Shown here in pieces: positions 1 to 13,027 of a stretch of DNA of 64,000 nt. This DNA is from Limanda limanda. Its lineage: Eukaryota; Chordata; Actinopteri; Pleuronectiformes; Pleuronectidae. The notes beneath the pieces are model-generated. The model had not been told where the DNA came from, searched no databases, and worked only from the letters and a program-made list of their open reading frames with translations. The position numbers and the translations under genes were made by a program. The stretch's first letter is position 1. Each line of letters opens with the position of its first letter. The DNA lies in the NCBI RefSeq assembly GCF_963576545.1, contig NC_083646.1, forward strand, positions 15,541,238-15,605,237, written 5' to 3'.

Positions 1-52
1 CTAATAGACTTGTATAAATGACACCATACACACAAGACCTCTCATAGTTGAC

Positions 53-58
53 TTTAAT
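53..58 (-). terminator. Variant poly(A) signal of the trypsinogen gene
   Basis: ATTAAA on the minus strand about 46 bases past the trypsinogen stop codon. It is the common variant of AATAAA and no canonical signal is visible between it and the stop. Position fits the short 3' UTR usual for trypsinogen mRNAs. Confidence 0.5.
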
Positions 59-103
59 GATGTTGCCATGTGCTGCACATGATTTCTTTTACAGCTCTGA
101 TGC

Positions 104-1236
<1,133 letters not shown>

Positions 1237-1300
1237 GACTTCTGTTTGTTATACTGGCAGATTAATGTGCACTTTCCCCCGAGCTTCAGGTATTTCAGCC

Positions 1301-1310
1301 CTTTTTTATC
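1301..1310 (-). promoter_or_regulatory. Probable TATA-like box of the trypsinogen gene
   Basis: The minus strand reads GATAAAAAAG about 65 bases upstream of the trypsinogen ATG. With a short 5' UTR this is in the right place for a TATA element of a strongly expressed pancreatic gene. Inference from position and composition only. Confidence 0.35.
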
Positions 1311-1319
1311 TTTCTTCTC

Positions 1320-3141
1320 AAGGTCTTCTATCATTAGCGATACACCTCAAACACTAAACATGTGTTGAATTTCCCTGGTCACATAGGGTTAAATGCATGT
1401 ATGGCAGAAAACAGCAGGTGTTTTTGTCTGATTACGTTTTCTAAGAGATTTTGAGGACTTTCTGTGTTAAGTCAGGGGCCTTGCTCTTTGTAAGTTTAAA
1501 CTCAACAGTCTCTTTTTGATGCAACACTTTAATTGTGCAATCAGATTGTGGAAAATGGCATATGCACATCTTTAAATGACTTGGAACCACAAAGTGACTT
1601 TCATGTTTCTGGACGTTGAGTAAGACTTGGTAACTCAGATGGTTTCAAAGATAATACTCCTACAGGCAAATCTTTATATCGTCAGAAAATGTGATAAAAT
1701 AGTTTCCTTTACACTATCAGTGAAGAGTCACACGTCGACACTGAAAGCGCACACATACCTATATTTAGAAATGTTTTAAAAAACACATTTTTAACGCACA
1801 ACTCCATTCAGTCCACTCACCAGCTGTCACTCTTTGTTTAGGGATGATTTACACTCTCACTTACCCAATATTACAAAACTGCAGGTCACTGCTGAGTCAA
1901 TGCTGCAGAATGGAGACGTTGAGGTACCAGGCTCAGTTACTCATGCATGAGCATAGGTGTTTATCAGCACCAGACAGGAAAACATTTAAATGTGAGGGTG
2001 CATTTAACCAAACCCTATCATTATACACTTAAGACAAAAATATAACGCATTCCCATCCAGCACAGGCAAGTTCTCCCCCCCTCATTACTGTGTGGCACAC
2101 ACACCATCAGCCTCATTCCTCTTCCAATATGCGTATCACAGCTCGTGTTCTTTGATCGTTGACAAATGCTTCTACTTGGCTCAGACTGTTGGGACGCGCT
2201 CACTCTGTAAAGATGCAAACATCTTAAATAGCATGTGTTCACTGTTTGTTTCACTTGTTCTGACTAGATTTCAGAGGGATACATACCCATCACATTTTCA
2301 GCAGAAAACATGAGGCCAGAGGACATTAAAGCAGCCTCCAATTACATCTATTAGAGAAAAAGAAACTGACCCGATTTCCCCCCCCTTTGCAGCATTTACC
2401 ACTCTAACCCTTGGTTATAATACATGGAAAAAGAGTTTTTTTTATTTATATCTGGCGTTCTGTGCATGTTTAACCAGTTCCGTTTCCCCCTAATCCCATT
2501 CCACTGGACCTCAAAATACCCTTGGAGAGACAGAGAGAGCCCTGTGTTACAGGTCTGTATATGACTTCCCCGTTGTCAGGCTTGTTTGCTCTCAGACAGA
2601 GCCCAGGCTGATTATTCATATCCTTTAGGTCTGCTGAGGGGGGACCAGCCGCTGTGGTTGAAAAGCAGAGACGAATGTAAGGAAGTGGTTTAAGTTATTG
2701 AGGTTCAGCTCTTTTTTTTCTTTTTCTGTGTGTGGTGTGTTTCATGGAAAAAAACGTCAGTGAGCCATGAGGACGAAAGCCATTGGCACCGGCCTTGACT
2801 TGAAAAACAAAATTCCTGACCTCTCCACACCCGAGAGACGGAGGATTTGATTTCCAGTCAGCACCGCAACAAGATCAACAAACCTTTGAGGTTTTCAGCA
2901 CACAGTAGATTGCCACTCTTTGTGTCTTTCTGACAGCGTTGGTGCAGTACAGAAATTTCAGCACAATGGTTTCTGTACCACCTTTGGACTCAGCGCCCCC
3001 ACCACCCCTGCAGAAGGAGCTGTGGATTCAGACATGCACTGTGTTTTGCAGTCAACAGCAAAGAAAAATACTGGGTGTACAACAGTGATGCTGGGAGCTG
3101 GAATAGGTCATTAGTCTGTCACTGTCCCACACACAAAGAAA

Positions 3142-3186
<45 letters not shown>

Positions 3187-6100
3187 GATTTAGTTGTGCC
3201 TTCCAGGTGACTCCCCCACCCTCCCAGCTGCTGCAGTGAATAATAAACCCCCCGACTCCAACTGCATATATCAACCACGGTTAAAACAAAATTCCCTTGA
3301 AACCTCCACTAGTTGTTTTACACACCCAAATTGCTATTTGTGTGGCACACACATAATTGCACGTTTGGTTGGTAAATCAAGAACTCTGGCAAGCCCTGGG
3401 CTCTGAAGGCTTCCCTCAAACTATAGCCTTGGGATAGCTATTAATATCCCTTACAGACAGCAGCAGAATGCTCTGCCTTTACGTTCTCCTAAAGACTCCG
3501 ACAGCAAAAAGTGTTTTGTTTAAAAAAAAAACACACACATTTTAGCACAGAAATGAAAACTGGAGGATGTATTGCGAGGGGGATTATGACCAAATGAAAC
3601 AAAGTAGTCACAGTGTCTAGACTTCAGCTAAAACAGGTTTGTCACTTAACGTTACAAATGTAGCTGAACGGTGCAGGAGTTTTAAGGAGTGATTAAATAG
3701 TTAAACTGGGTCCGATTATTTAAAACAGTTTCCTGCAGCAACAGCAGATTAATTTTGGTCTTGGCGTAAGAGATCTCTCAATGGGGACATTTTTTAAACA
3801 CTGAATGTTTATTTATCAAAAAAAGGGGAGAGGGCTATGATAACAATGACATGACTGCTCCTGCCCACACACTCAAATACGGGTGTTGGTCTGAATTCAT
3901 GCAGGGGCCTGAGAGCGTGTGCACAGACACATGCATGTAATGTCTCTCACTCCTTCTCCCTCTCTTTCTTCCCCCTCTCTCTTTCCTTTTTTCCTCCCCC
4001 TCACATCTGGACTTTTGGCAGGACACGGTTCCTGTGTTGTGTGTGGGTGCATCAGCAGGGGACTCGGCTTTAGGGCTGGGCAGGTTCGAGCAGCTCACAA
4101 CTGCAAAAATCTGATCAGTTCATGACTTTGAGGCTCATTGAGAAAAAAGTTAGACCTTGGACATCGCCGCAATCACCAAGATGCTTCTGTCTCTGATTGT
4201 CTGAGTCCCTATTGTCATTGTGCTTTCAGAATTTTCATCAAGGCATCGTCTGTTTCTCTTCAAATATGAAAGCAGACATGACCAGTTTTCATATGAAGAT
4301 ATGTGTCACAACATTCAGCTGTGGATCATTCAGCAGATGAACGCAGAGATCCATATGGTGGTTAATACTGTAAATTTCAAACATCTTTTCATTTCAATCT
4401 AATTAACTACATGGCAACAACTTTGCTGAATATGACTCATTGACTGACATTTAAAAATAAGTTGGCACAAACCAGCTGCTTTAAATGTATTGGCCATATC
4501 CTTTGCAACATCTGTAAAATTTTTGTTTGATGAAGTTTGTTGCTACAGGATGTCAAACTGAGCCACATAATAAGAATTAATCCTGGACATCAGTGTGTTT
4601 AGTCCTGAAATGTGAAGGAACACAGATGATAGTGATTGAGGAAACAGCTTATTCTTCATATTTTGCAATGCTCCATGGAAAATCTAACAAAAAAAGAAAA
4701 CATAGCACTTACACATGCACTAATGTGTGGGTTGTGGGGCAGAGGAATCAAGAGTAAAGAGGAACTGTGTGGGAGGAAATATGAGCATGAAGTCAAACTC
4801 AGATGTAAGTTCTCTCCCCCACTGAAAGGTGGGACTCTACTCTGGGGAGATGAGATGGATTTTCTGTGTCTGCAGCCGACTCCGCCCCATGTTCATCTTG
4901 TTCTGATGTTCCCAAAGCTAATGTCTCTGCCTGTTTGTATGCATTTCTGCAGATTCTTTTTAACTGCTTGAGGAGATGTAATGACATATTCACTTGTGAT
5001 ATGTCTTGTAAAGTCTTTGTATAATTACGGATTAAATAAGTTTAAGGTGGCTTCCCTTTAGTTTTTGGCTTGCTGTTTTTCTCATTCCCTCCAATTCTTT
5101 GTGCACCTTTTGGTATGTTGTAAATATTTAATCTAATAAGCATCAGCAACCGAAACATCCTATGTCCTTCTCTACTTTTCTATTGGGAGTTTGTGCTAAA
5201 TTTGTTTTACTAAACTACAGTAATTAATACCTCAAATCTGCAAACGTAGAAAACCGTGCTGCATATTCCCCTCTGTCAAGGAGGTTATGTATTCATTCCA
5301 TTTGTCTGTTTGAAAGATTTTATTCAAAAAACACAACGTTTATTTTCTTGAAACTTGATTGAAGGTTGAGGTATGATCCACAAAACAACCTAATATATTT
5401 ATATTCAAATCTTAGTCATCTAGGGCAGATATAAGATTTCTTCCCCAACTTATTTTACAATTGCAAGATGTGGTGCTCTTTGACATTTTTTAAATTTCTT
5501 AACAAAAATTCACATGTCTTAAAGGAAAACAGGCATATGAAGAATGCTATATCTATGATCAGATACATTTTTCAAATCTTTCTGTGTACATGGTATATGT
5601 ATCTGATCTTAATACATGTCCATGCAATTTGGTGTGAAAGTGATCAATGATCAGTTGGAGGAGGTGTACTCTCTCTTACTTTGTGGAGATTTTGTGTGCT
5701 CAATATTGGTATCTTCATTTGTATGTGACCCTGTAACACATCGCAAACTGCACTTAAATTCATTTTGCAGTAAGACGCTGAAAAAAAAAAACAGCAGATA
5801 GCTCAGATATGTGGGCTTCCTATACTGACAATAGCTCTAAAAATGCTATTAAAGATGTGGGATTCCTCGACAGAGGTACCACAGTTGTGTCCAGCTTCAA
5901 GTGGTCAGAGGCAAAGAGGGAGTAGTCTATGATAAAAGAAATACAACTATTTGATAACAGGAAATTAGGTTCTGGTGCGACAATCGTACACATAATGCAA
6001 AGTAAAGAGAATGGATGTATAAAAAACCTATGTAACCTACACGTCCAGATGGCAATTCCAACGGTCAACACGGAGCAATTATGCTCAACCTCAAGCAAAC

Positions 6101-6340
6101 ATGTGTTCAGCCCACATAGCGAAAAACACATTACGCAGCAGCATCACTGGTGAACATGAGAAGTTGCTGCTCCACTCATATACAGTCATCCCAGTAAACC
6201 CACAATTTATGCGTTTAGCTGTTTGGTTAGTTGTTTTTTTCACTTTTGGAGTTTCCCAATGAATGAACGTGTTGCAGCAGGACGTTCTGCGTCAGACTCA
6301 AACTTATCAGCAGACAATATCCTGCAGGTAAGGGCTGAGA
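1320..6340. other. Intergenic spacer, no gene recognised
   Basis: Between the trypsinogen promoter and the microsatellite tracts I find only short open frames without recognisable domains or consistent splice borders. The stretch holds a (CA)n tract at about 3142-3177 and pyrimidine-rich and AT-rich sequence. Distal control elements for either flanking gene cannot be excluded by eye. Confidence 0.5.
3142..3177. repeat. (CA)n microsatellite
   Basis: Uninterrupted AC dinucleotides, about 18 units. Confidence 0.9.
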
Positions 6341-6350
6341 GTCAGACAGA

Positions 6351-6351
<1 letters not shown>

Positions 6352-6389
<38 letters not shown>
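6352..6389. repeat. (CA)n microsatellite
   Basis: Uninterrupted AC dinucleotides, about 19 units. Confidence 0.9.
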
Positions 6390-6391
<2 letters not shown>

Positions 6392-6464
6392 CTTGATCCA
6401 TGACTTCAGGGGACATTAAATAGATGTCTTGGAGACGCTTACTTTACCCATAGTTACTGACCCA

Positions 6465-6700
6465 GATCTTACCTAAACCTAACCTAGCCTTACCCTAGCC
6501 CTAGTCCTAGTCGTAGCCCAAACATAAAACTAAAACTAAAATTTACTTAACCTAACTTAACTTAGCTTAGCTTACCTTAACCTTAACCTTATCCTTAACC
6601 TTAACCTTAACCTTAACCTTAACCTTAACCTTAACCTTTACCTTAACCTGAACCTGAACCTGAACCTGAACCTGAATCTAAACCCAAACCCAAACTTTAC
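6465..6700. repeat. Telomere-like CCTTAA hexamer tract
   Basis: A core of near-perfect TTAACC hexamers at about 6575-6650 is flanked on both sides by drifting variants (CTAACC, CTTAGC, CTGAAC, CCAAAC). The unit is a one-base variant of the vertebrate telomere hexamer CCCTAA. It lies directly upstream of the receptor array. Confidence 0.8.
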
Positions 6701-7020
6701 TTAAACTTTTTCCTAAACCACATTGAATCATGTCTTAACTTTAAAATGTTGATAAAGATGATTGCATATTATGCAGACTTGCTTTTGTCACCATAATGCG
6801 ACTATGTGAACAGATTTAAATCCCCACAATATAAGAAATACTTTGACTGCACACTCACACAGACACACAGACACAGACACACACTCACACACACACACGC
6901 ACACATCATTTATACACTGTGTAAGGAGGCAAAATCTTTGTTTTATGTTTTACTGAAAAATCACAGATTATTTCTGCCATTAAGTTTATGTGCACTGTCA
7001 GAGTGTGGGTCTATAGTACA

Positions 7021-7066
7021 TGGAGGGAGGGGGGGGGGGGCGGCGGGGGGGGGGGGGGGGGGGTGC
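7021..7066 (+). repeat. Poly-G tract with G-quadruplex potential
   Basis: Long guanine runs with only single A or C interruptions, about 30-70 bases before the CRE and about 90 before the presumed first exon of the type A receptor. Tracts like this can fold into G-quadruplexes. The exact run length is likely to be error-prone in assembly. Confidence 0.7.
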
Positions 7067-7092
7067 TCGTGATCCCGCCTTGATGGGAGCGA

Positions 7093-7100
7093 TGACGTCA
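7093..7100 (+). promoter_or_regulatory. CRE palindrome in the type A receptor promoter
   Basis: A perfect TGACGTCA cAMP-response element about 95 bases before the presumed exon 1 donor of the first receptor gene. CREB/ATF binding is established for this motif; use here is inferred from position. Confidence 0.5.
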
Positions 7101-7114
7101 CATATGTAAGGACT

Positions 7115-7193
7115 CCAGGATCCGAGCTCCGCAGTTTTTCCTCTGGATTCGTCTCTGCCGTCCGCTGCGGACACATCCTCCTCTTTGTGGAAG
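7115..7193 (+). other. Presumed untranslated first exon of the type A receptor
   Basis: A CpG-containing stretch ends at GTGGAAG followed by the donor GTACTT at 7194. The coding exon of the receptor is preceded by an acceptor at 7846-7848, so a spliced 5' UTR is expected, as in mammalian CMKLR1 where the coding region is intronless and the leader is spliced. The 5' limit is approximate. The same layout recurs in the B-type genes, though their first exon has a different sequence. Confidence 0.5.
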
Positions 7194-7859
7194 GTACTTT
7201 TATTTTTCTCACAAACTTTGTCTGTCTTTGTCTGTCTGTGTTTGTGTGCGTGTGTGTGTGCGCGTCTCCGGCTGTCAGGAAGATTACAGAAGGATCCAGG
7301 TTATCAAGCCTGACCCAGAAAACAACCCTGTGAGGTTTTTAATTCGCTTTTTCTCATGTTGTTTTCTGCCTCAAAACAAAAAATGTTTATATGCAATTAT
7401 CTGTTTAAATGCGACAAAAGTGGTAATTAAGTACATGAAGTGGAGTTCTGTTGATCTGATGTTGATTTCACTCAGGAGAACCTGGTGTGCAGTTTATATT
7501 TGGTGCAAAGATTACAGAGAAAAGCGTTTAGTTTTCTTTCTTTTCTTGTGTGTGGAAGTTGGTGTCATATAAGATTTGTCTTATTGTCTGTTGTGGGTCA
7601 TGAAAATTTTGTGAAGCAGCGGATCATGATTGTTGTTACCCCATGATGACAGAGTTCAAGTCATGCCCCCGCAGACAGCATCCTCCCCAGGCCTTTTAGA
7701 GGAATTGACTTAAGTGAAGTCCTTTTTTTTGTAGAATGAATGTCCTGATTTTGAATTTCAGTTTTTAAAATGAGGTACATTTTATGTATTAATTATGGAT
7801 TGCTATTGGACTCTAGGTTAACATTTAAATGTTTTTTTTTTAATTCAGGTTCAAAGACA

Positions 7860-9002
7860 ATGATGGAGCTCATGACTGCTACCCCTTTCTACGCCATGAA
7901 CACATCAGACATCACTGGAAGAAACAACTCCTTGTACGAAGACGACGAAGAGTATGACTACAAGGACGAGCACGCTGAGTTGAGACAGTCCCTCAACATC
8001 ATGTCTCTCATTGTTTACTGCCTGGCCTTTGTTCTCGGTGTGTTCGGGAATGGAGTGGTTATCTGGGTGACCGGGTTCAAGATGAAGAAAACCGTTAACA
8101 CCATTTGGTTCCTCAATCTTGCTGTGGCCGACTTCCTCTTCACGGCGTTCCTGCCCCTGAGCGTGACGTACACGGCCATGGATTTCCACTGGCCTTTTGG
8201 CAACTTTATGTGCAAGGTGAACAGCACTGTGAGCTTTCTGAACATGTTCGCCAGCGTCTACATCCTGGTGGTGATCAGTGTGGACAGATGTGTGTCTGTG
8301 GTGTGGCCCGTCTGGGCCCAGAACCACCGAAGTGTACGCAAGGCTTCCTGTGTGAGTCTGGGTGTTTGGATACTGGCTCTGATTCTCAGCGCTCCATACT
8401 TCATCTTCAAGGACACTGGGCCATCCTATCACAATGAAGACATCATCAACTGCTTCAACAACTTTGCCCTTTCTGACGACTATGAAACACCATCAGTAAA
8501 TGAGCTGCGACAGTTTCGACATCAGACCATGACCATCACCCGCTTCCTCCTGGGATTCGTCGTCCCCTTCACCGTCATTGTCTCCTGCTATGCCGTCATC
8601 ATCCATCGTCTCAGGAGGAACCGCACCTTGGCCAGCCAATCGAGTCGCCCCTTCAAGATCATCGCTGCCGTCATCGCCACTTTCTTCTTGTGCTGGGCAC
8701 CGTATCACATCATGGCTCTAATCGAGATGGTTAATCACACAGCGATCCACTCGAGTGAAACATTGGACCACGTCATCACTATCGGTGTCCCCATAGCAAC
8801 CAGCCTGGCCTTTCTCAACAGCTGCTTGAACCCACTGCTGTATGTGTTCATGGGCCAAGATTTCAAGGAAAAGGTCCGCAAGTCCATCCTGAACGTGTTG
8901 GAGACGGCCTTCCAGGAGGAAGTGTCTCGCTCATATACATACACAAACTCAATGGTCACCAGTCGGAGTAAAGAGAAGTCCGTGTCTGATGCTGAGGTGT
9001 AA
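7860..9002 (+). CDS. cmklr1-like: Chemerin-receptor-like GPCR, type A (intact)
   Basis: Rhodopsin-family seven-helix chemoattractant receptor, 380 residues on a single coding exon. The start is the ATG 11 bases after the acceptor at 7846-7848; an open frame continues upstream to 7770 but lies in the intron. Visible landmarks: Asn-linked sites near residues 14-22; acidic N-terminus with YDYKDE (31-37); TM1 GNGVV; TM2 LAVAD; Cys118 and Cys198, the TM3-ECL2 disulfide pair; DRC in place of DRY at 142-144, as in CMKLR1 and FPR receptors; QNHRSVR in ICL2; CFNNF in ECL2; CWAPYH in TM6; NPLLYVF in TM7. Ligand by family: chemerin-type peptides, Gi coupling, leukocyte migration (inference). C-tail ends VSDAEV, unlike the B types. 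GPR1 or another FPR-branch receptor is the alternative, but ECL2 and ICL2 favour CMKLR1. Confidence 0.93.
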   Translation: MMELMTATPFYAMNTSDITGRNNSLYEDDEEYDYKDEHAELRQSLNIMSLIVYCLAFVLGVFGNGVVIWVTGFKMKKTVNTIWFLNLAVADFLFTAFLPLSVTYTAMDFHWPFGNFMCKVNSTVSFLNMFASVYILVVISVDRCVSVVWPVWAQNHRSVRKASCVSLGVWILALILSAPYFIFKDTGPSYHNEDIINCFNNFALSDDYETPSVNELRQFRHQTMTITRFLLGFVVPFTVIVSCYAVIIHRLRRNRTLASQSSRPFKIIAAVIATFFLCWAPYHIMALIEMVNHTAIHSSETLDHVITIGVPIATSLAFLNSCLNPLLYVFMGQDFKEKVRKSILNVLETAFQEEVSRSYTYTNSMVTSRSKEKSVSDAEV

Positions 9003-9296
9003 GGTTGCCCATGATAGGGATAAACAAATACTCTAACTGTGTAGAACATATATAACTGTATATAACCAATAACTTTGAATTCATGGACCCTCAAGACAAC
9101 CTGTATATATATGATGTGAGATTGGAATATTCCTTATTATTTGATAGATATTTGTTTTATGATTTGCTAGCGGTCAGGTCTAAAGCAGATAGCTGTCCTC
9201 TTATGAAGCTGGCACGTGGTGATACTGAACAACTGGTTGTGTGATGCTTTAGTGGGCTGCTGTATTTTGAAATGATGGAAGGGTATTTCAAGGGAC

Positions 9297-9302
9297 AATA
9301 AA
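9297..9302 (+). terminator. Poly(A) signal of the type A receptor
   Basis: AATAAA about 295 bases after the stop codon, in a segment recurring at the equivalent place after the A-type fragments (for example 24728 and 35245). Confidence 0.6.
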
Positions 9303-9945
9303 GTCTATTTATGTAAAATAAGTGTCATAATCATAGGGAAGTGAATGCTTTCCAGAATAATCTAAGACAGAACAGGGAGAAAAATGCACACATATTACCG
9401 TTATACACATAAACACACACAGGTAGTCAAACTGAATGACATGTACAGTGCCATTCATTATACAGTACTTTTGTTAGCTGCACCATGACAGCTATAAGGG
9501 ATGCACTGTGCCACTTTATCGGAAACACTAATTTCAGAATAGGTATTACATTAGTTTATGGCTAAATTTGTGCAACACAAACATGACAGAGATGTTGTAA
9601 CATGTGGTTGATGTAAGGGAACATTGTGTTTCTCATCTGTCTCCTAAATTCCAGTTGTTGATTTTGATGTCTTCATCCGTCTGTTGCATCAAAGACAGCA
9701 AGCAATAAAACGAGGAGTTTATAAGTCATGATCAGAGACTCTTTTTTATCATTAAATACGCTGTCACATGACCTACAAAACATACTAATAAGGGACGTAT
9801 GGAACAGATTTAACTGAAAATAGCATCTACAGTGTTAAGTAGTGTTGGCCCATCACTGAGGATTATACAATGTTCATTTCCTTACTTTCCCCTGGTACCC
9901 AACCCACTGACACCACTACTTGTGTGCATGATAAAATACATTGAC

Positions 9946-9951
<6 letters not shown>

Positions 9952-10004
<53 letters not shown>
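9952..10004. repeat. (GT)n microsatellite in spacer U
   Basis: TG dinucleotides with one TTTG interruption near the start. Its counterparts in other modules are at 18126-18173, 25227-25341 and 36872-36964. Confidence 0.9.
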
Positions 10005-10007
<3 letters not shown>

Positions 10008-11899
10008 CTGACTTTAGACCGCTACATGTCAACTGCATGCTTTGATAAACATGTTATTCAGCATTAGGACTGGTTCATGAGGGCTTGACAAAGAACTATG
10101 TTACCATCAGATTGTTGTGGTTATTTTGAACTTGCATTGTAGCGTTTCGTTTGATCATTGGATCATGGTTAGTTTTTTTACAAGGGGATACTTTAATGTA
10201 TGTGCCCCCCACCCTGAGTACATGCATGTTGTGCTAACCTCTCAAATTTTTAAATGCATCGTGTCAATTTACCTTCATGATGGACAAAAATACATATACT
10301 CACATTTCCAAAGCAAGAATCAATCAGTTCTCAAAGTTGTTGCTGATTAATTGAATGGAAATAACTGTAATAGCACACTTTTCTGTGTCATAATCTGAAC
10401 CTCTGTATCAAAGATACATTTTTATGTAAACAGTGTAAATGATTATTGTTTATTTTTGCCTTTTTTAACCCTACAGTGGCGAACTCTTTTACTAGTCCAT
10501 ATATGATGATGATGACTGTTATTGTGATTCTTGTTGTTTACCATTATTTCTATTATTAAAATATTATTTAGATTTAACACCTTTCTCACTTGTAATGTTC
10601 ATCTCATTATCACTTTAAAACACTGTAATTAATATGTTTGTATTAGGAAAGGCTGCAAATCAGTGGCTGTTACGTGGTCAGGAAGTGGACAAATCATCAG
10701 TCAATTGTATAAATATTCAGCAACTATGGAAGCGTATTGCATTCACCTGAAAACATTTTAAATAGTGTTTTTTTGAGATAATTATCTCAGAAATTCCGAC
10801 CATAAGAATGTGAACGTTTTATAAATACTGAACGACATGATGTATAGTACTTATTACGAATTTTATGAGGATAAGATAGATAAATGAAATATAGGTTTAA
10901 TTTTTGTCCAAATTTCAAATTTTTCTTTTGTTAGTCTTTTGTAGTTCACTGTTATTTATACAGAAGTGGAGTCTGACAGTTTAAAGAGACGTGATACATC
11001 ATGGCGCTAATACAAGGAACGTTGCCAAACAAAAGACTGTCTAAGAGTGCAACAGGTACATGTAGCACGCTGAACAAGGGCTCTATGCGAAACCTCCATG
11101 CAAAATGTAACTTCAGCAAAATACTAGATTAGAATTATCACAGAAAAACTGAGCCTTTTTACTTTTTCTTTTTTTTTTAAATGAAAATTTATAAATTCAA
11201 ATTCTGAGAACCTACTTCGGAATCAGATAATGATGTGAATTTCTCGTAACAGAGTTTTTCATTCTTTCAAGTCAATGCAATTCGCTTCTGTACAGGGACA
11301 GCATAAAGTATTCATATCTGATAAACAGTGCAAAAACAGGATGCATGACAACCAACACGTGTGCAGTAGCTCTCGTCAGAATGTGTCAAATATATTCCGA
11401 CTTCAGATGTAATGAATGGATCTACAGATGGTCTGCAGGTCCAGCTTCAGAACGGAGTCGGCTTCTGTTCCAACTGTTTGGCAGCCTTGAGTGACTGACA
11501 GATGCTGATGTGAATTGCTAGTGGTGCAGGGCAGGGTGAAGTGAGGGGATAGTAAATGATGTAAGACTACATAGAAGCGGTTTCACACTGTCAACACAAA
11601 ACAACAAGAAGTATCATGTATTTTCAAAGTTGCTGAACTGTAATATTATCATAATATACATCATGCAGCTCATGTATCAGTGAAGACACTCATTTAGTTG
11701 ACATGACAATTGCAATTACACAGCGCAAACCGTGCAAATAAATGGTTTTGTATTTATATAGAGCTTTTTTAGTCTTGATGACCAATCAAAGCAAGTGTGA
11801 GCGTGGGCATAAGATTTGATGGTGGGGAGGAGTTTCTTGTGTATGGGCCACTTGTGGTTCCTCCTCAGTGGCAGTGACATATTACAACACAGAGGGCAG

Positions 11900-11907
11900 T
11901 TTATATT
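11900..11907 (+). promoter_or_regulatory. TATA box of the broken B-type receptor, module 1
   Basis: TTTATATT about 75 bases before a GTACGT donor, at the position shared by all four B-type genes (19977, 27090, 38778). A TGTGGTTCCTCC block upstream resembles joined RUNX and ETS sites. Confidence 0.55.
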
Positions 11908-11929
11908 GACCTGTCAGAGTTTGATCGGG

Positions 11930-11980
11930 GAAACGTCTGGTGCAGATTCATCCTCGACAGACCTCGGGACTTAGAGAAAG
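11930..11980 (+). other. Presumed untranslated exon 1 of the module 1 B-type receptor
   Basis: Ends AGAGAAAG followed by donor GTACGT at 11981. The same exon-like block is at 20007-20057, 27120-27170 and 38808-38858. The 5' limit is inferred from the TATA box. Confidence 0.5.
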
Positions 11981-12296
11981 GTACGTTACATTTTGAATTA
12001 TCACGACCAAATTATTAGACCAAGATCTACATCTTACGCTTGATTTGAATAATAAAGCATTAATTATTCCGTAAATTTGCCACTTTTCTGGCTTGACGAC
12101 TTCCAAAAATGATTTGTTTGTATAAACATTAATGTACAAAAAGCCTGCTGTATTTGTTTGGATGTAAATGTGATTAAACAGTGAGAGTATGTCGAATTGA
12201 TATCTCTATGGACACAAAAAAAATTGATTAATTTTTGTGGTGACGAATGTTTCTAGTAGGGTAAAAGGTAGAATAAGTCTTCGGGAAACAAATGTT

Positions 12297-12423
<127 letters not shown>

Positions 12424-13027
12424 TGCGTGCGTCTCAAGGTGTCAGGAAGATTATAGAAGGATCCAGGTTATCAAGCTTGACCAAGAAAACATCCCTGTAA
12501 GGGTTTTAGTTAGCTTTTTCTCATGTTGTTCTCTGCATAAAAATTAAGTACTTGAAGTGGATTTTTTTTGTGTGTTTTATTATCTGTGGTTCTGTTTTTT
12601 TATTTTAAAGTTCTGTTGATCTGATGTTGATTTCACTCAGGAGAACCTGGTGTGCAGTTTATATTTGGTGCAGATTACAGAGAAAAACGTTTTCTTTTAT
12701 TTATTTTCTTGCGTCTAGAAGTTGGTGTCGTATAAGATTTGTCTTATTGTCTGTTGTGGGTCATGAAAATGTTGTGAAGCAGCGGGTCATGATTGTTGTT
12801 ACCCCGTGATTACAGAGTTCAAGTCATGCCCCCGCAGACAGCATCCTCCCCAGGCCTTTTAAAGGACCTGACATAAGTGAATCATTTTTTTTTTAGGAAT
12901 GAATGTCCTGCTTTTGAATTTCAATTTTCAAATGAAGTACATTTAAATCTCATGTATTAATTGTGGATTGTTATTGAACTCTATGTTAACCTTTAAATGT
13001 TTTGTTTTTGATTCAGGTTCAAAGGCA

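Larger units (their letters stand above)
9290..11900. other. Spacer segment U (first copy) between A-type and B-type receptors
   Basis: Non-coding stretch, about 2.6 kb, that recurs at about 17165-20000, 24480-27090 and 34940-38780. It contains a (GT)n tract at 9952-10004. Short open frames inside it are not preserved between copies: this copy has indels relative to the others near 11330. I therefore see no gene in it. It leads into the TATA box and first exon of the following B-type receptor. Confidence 0.7.

Noticed and set aside
7770..7859. Upstream ATG extending the type A receptor by 30 residues
   Set aside because: The extension crosses a strong intron acceptor (TTTTTTTTTAATTCAG) and is hydrophobic and unlike CMKLR1 N-termini; the ATG at 7860 is matched by all paralogues.
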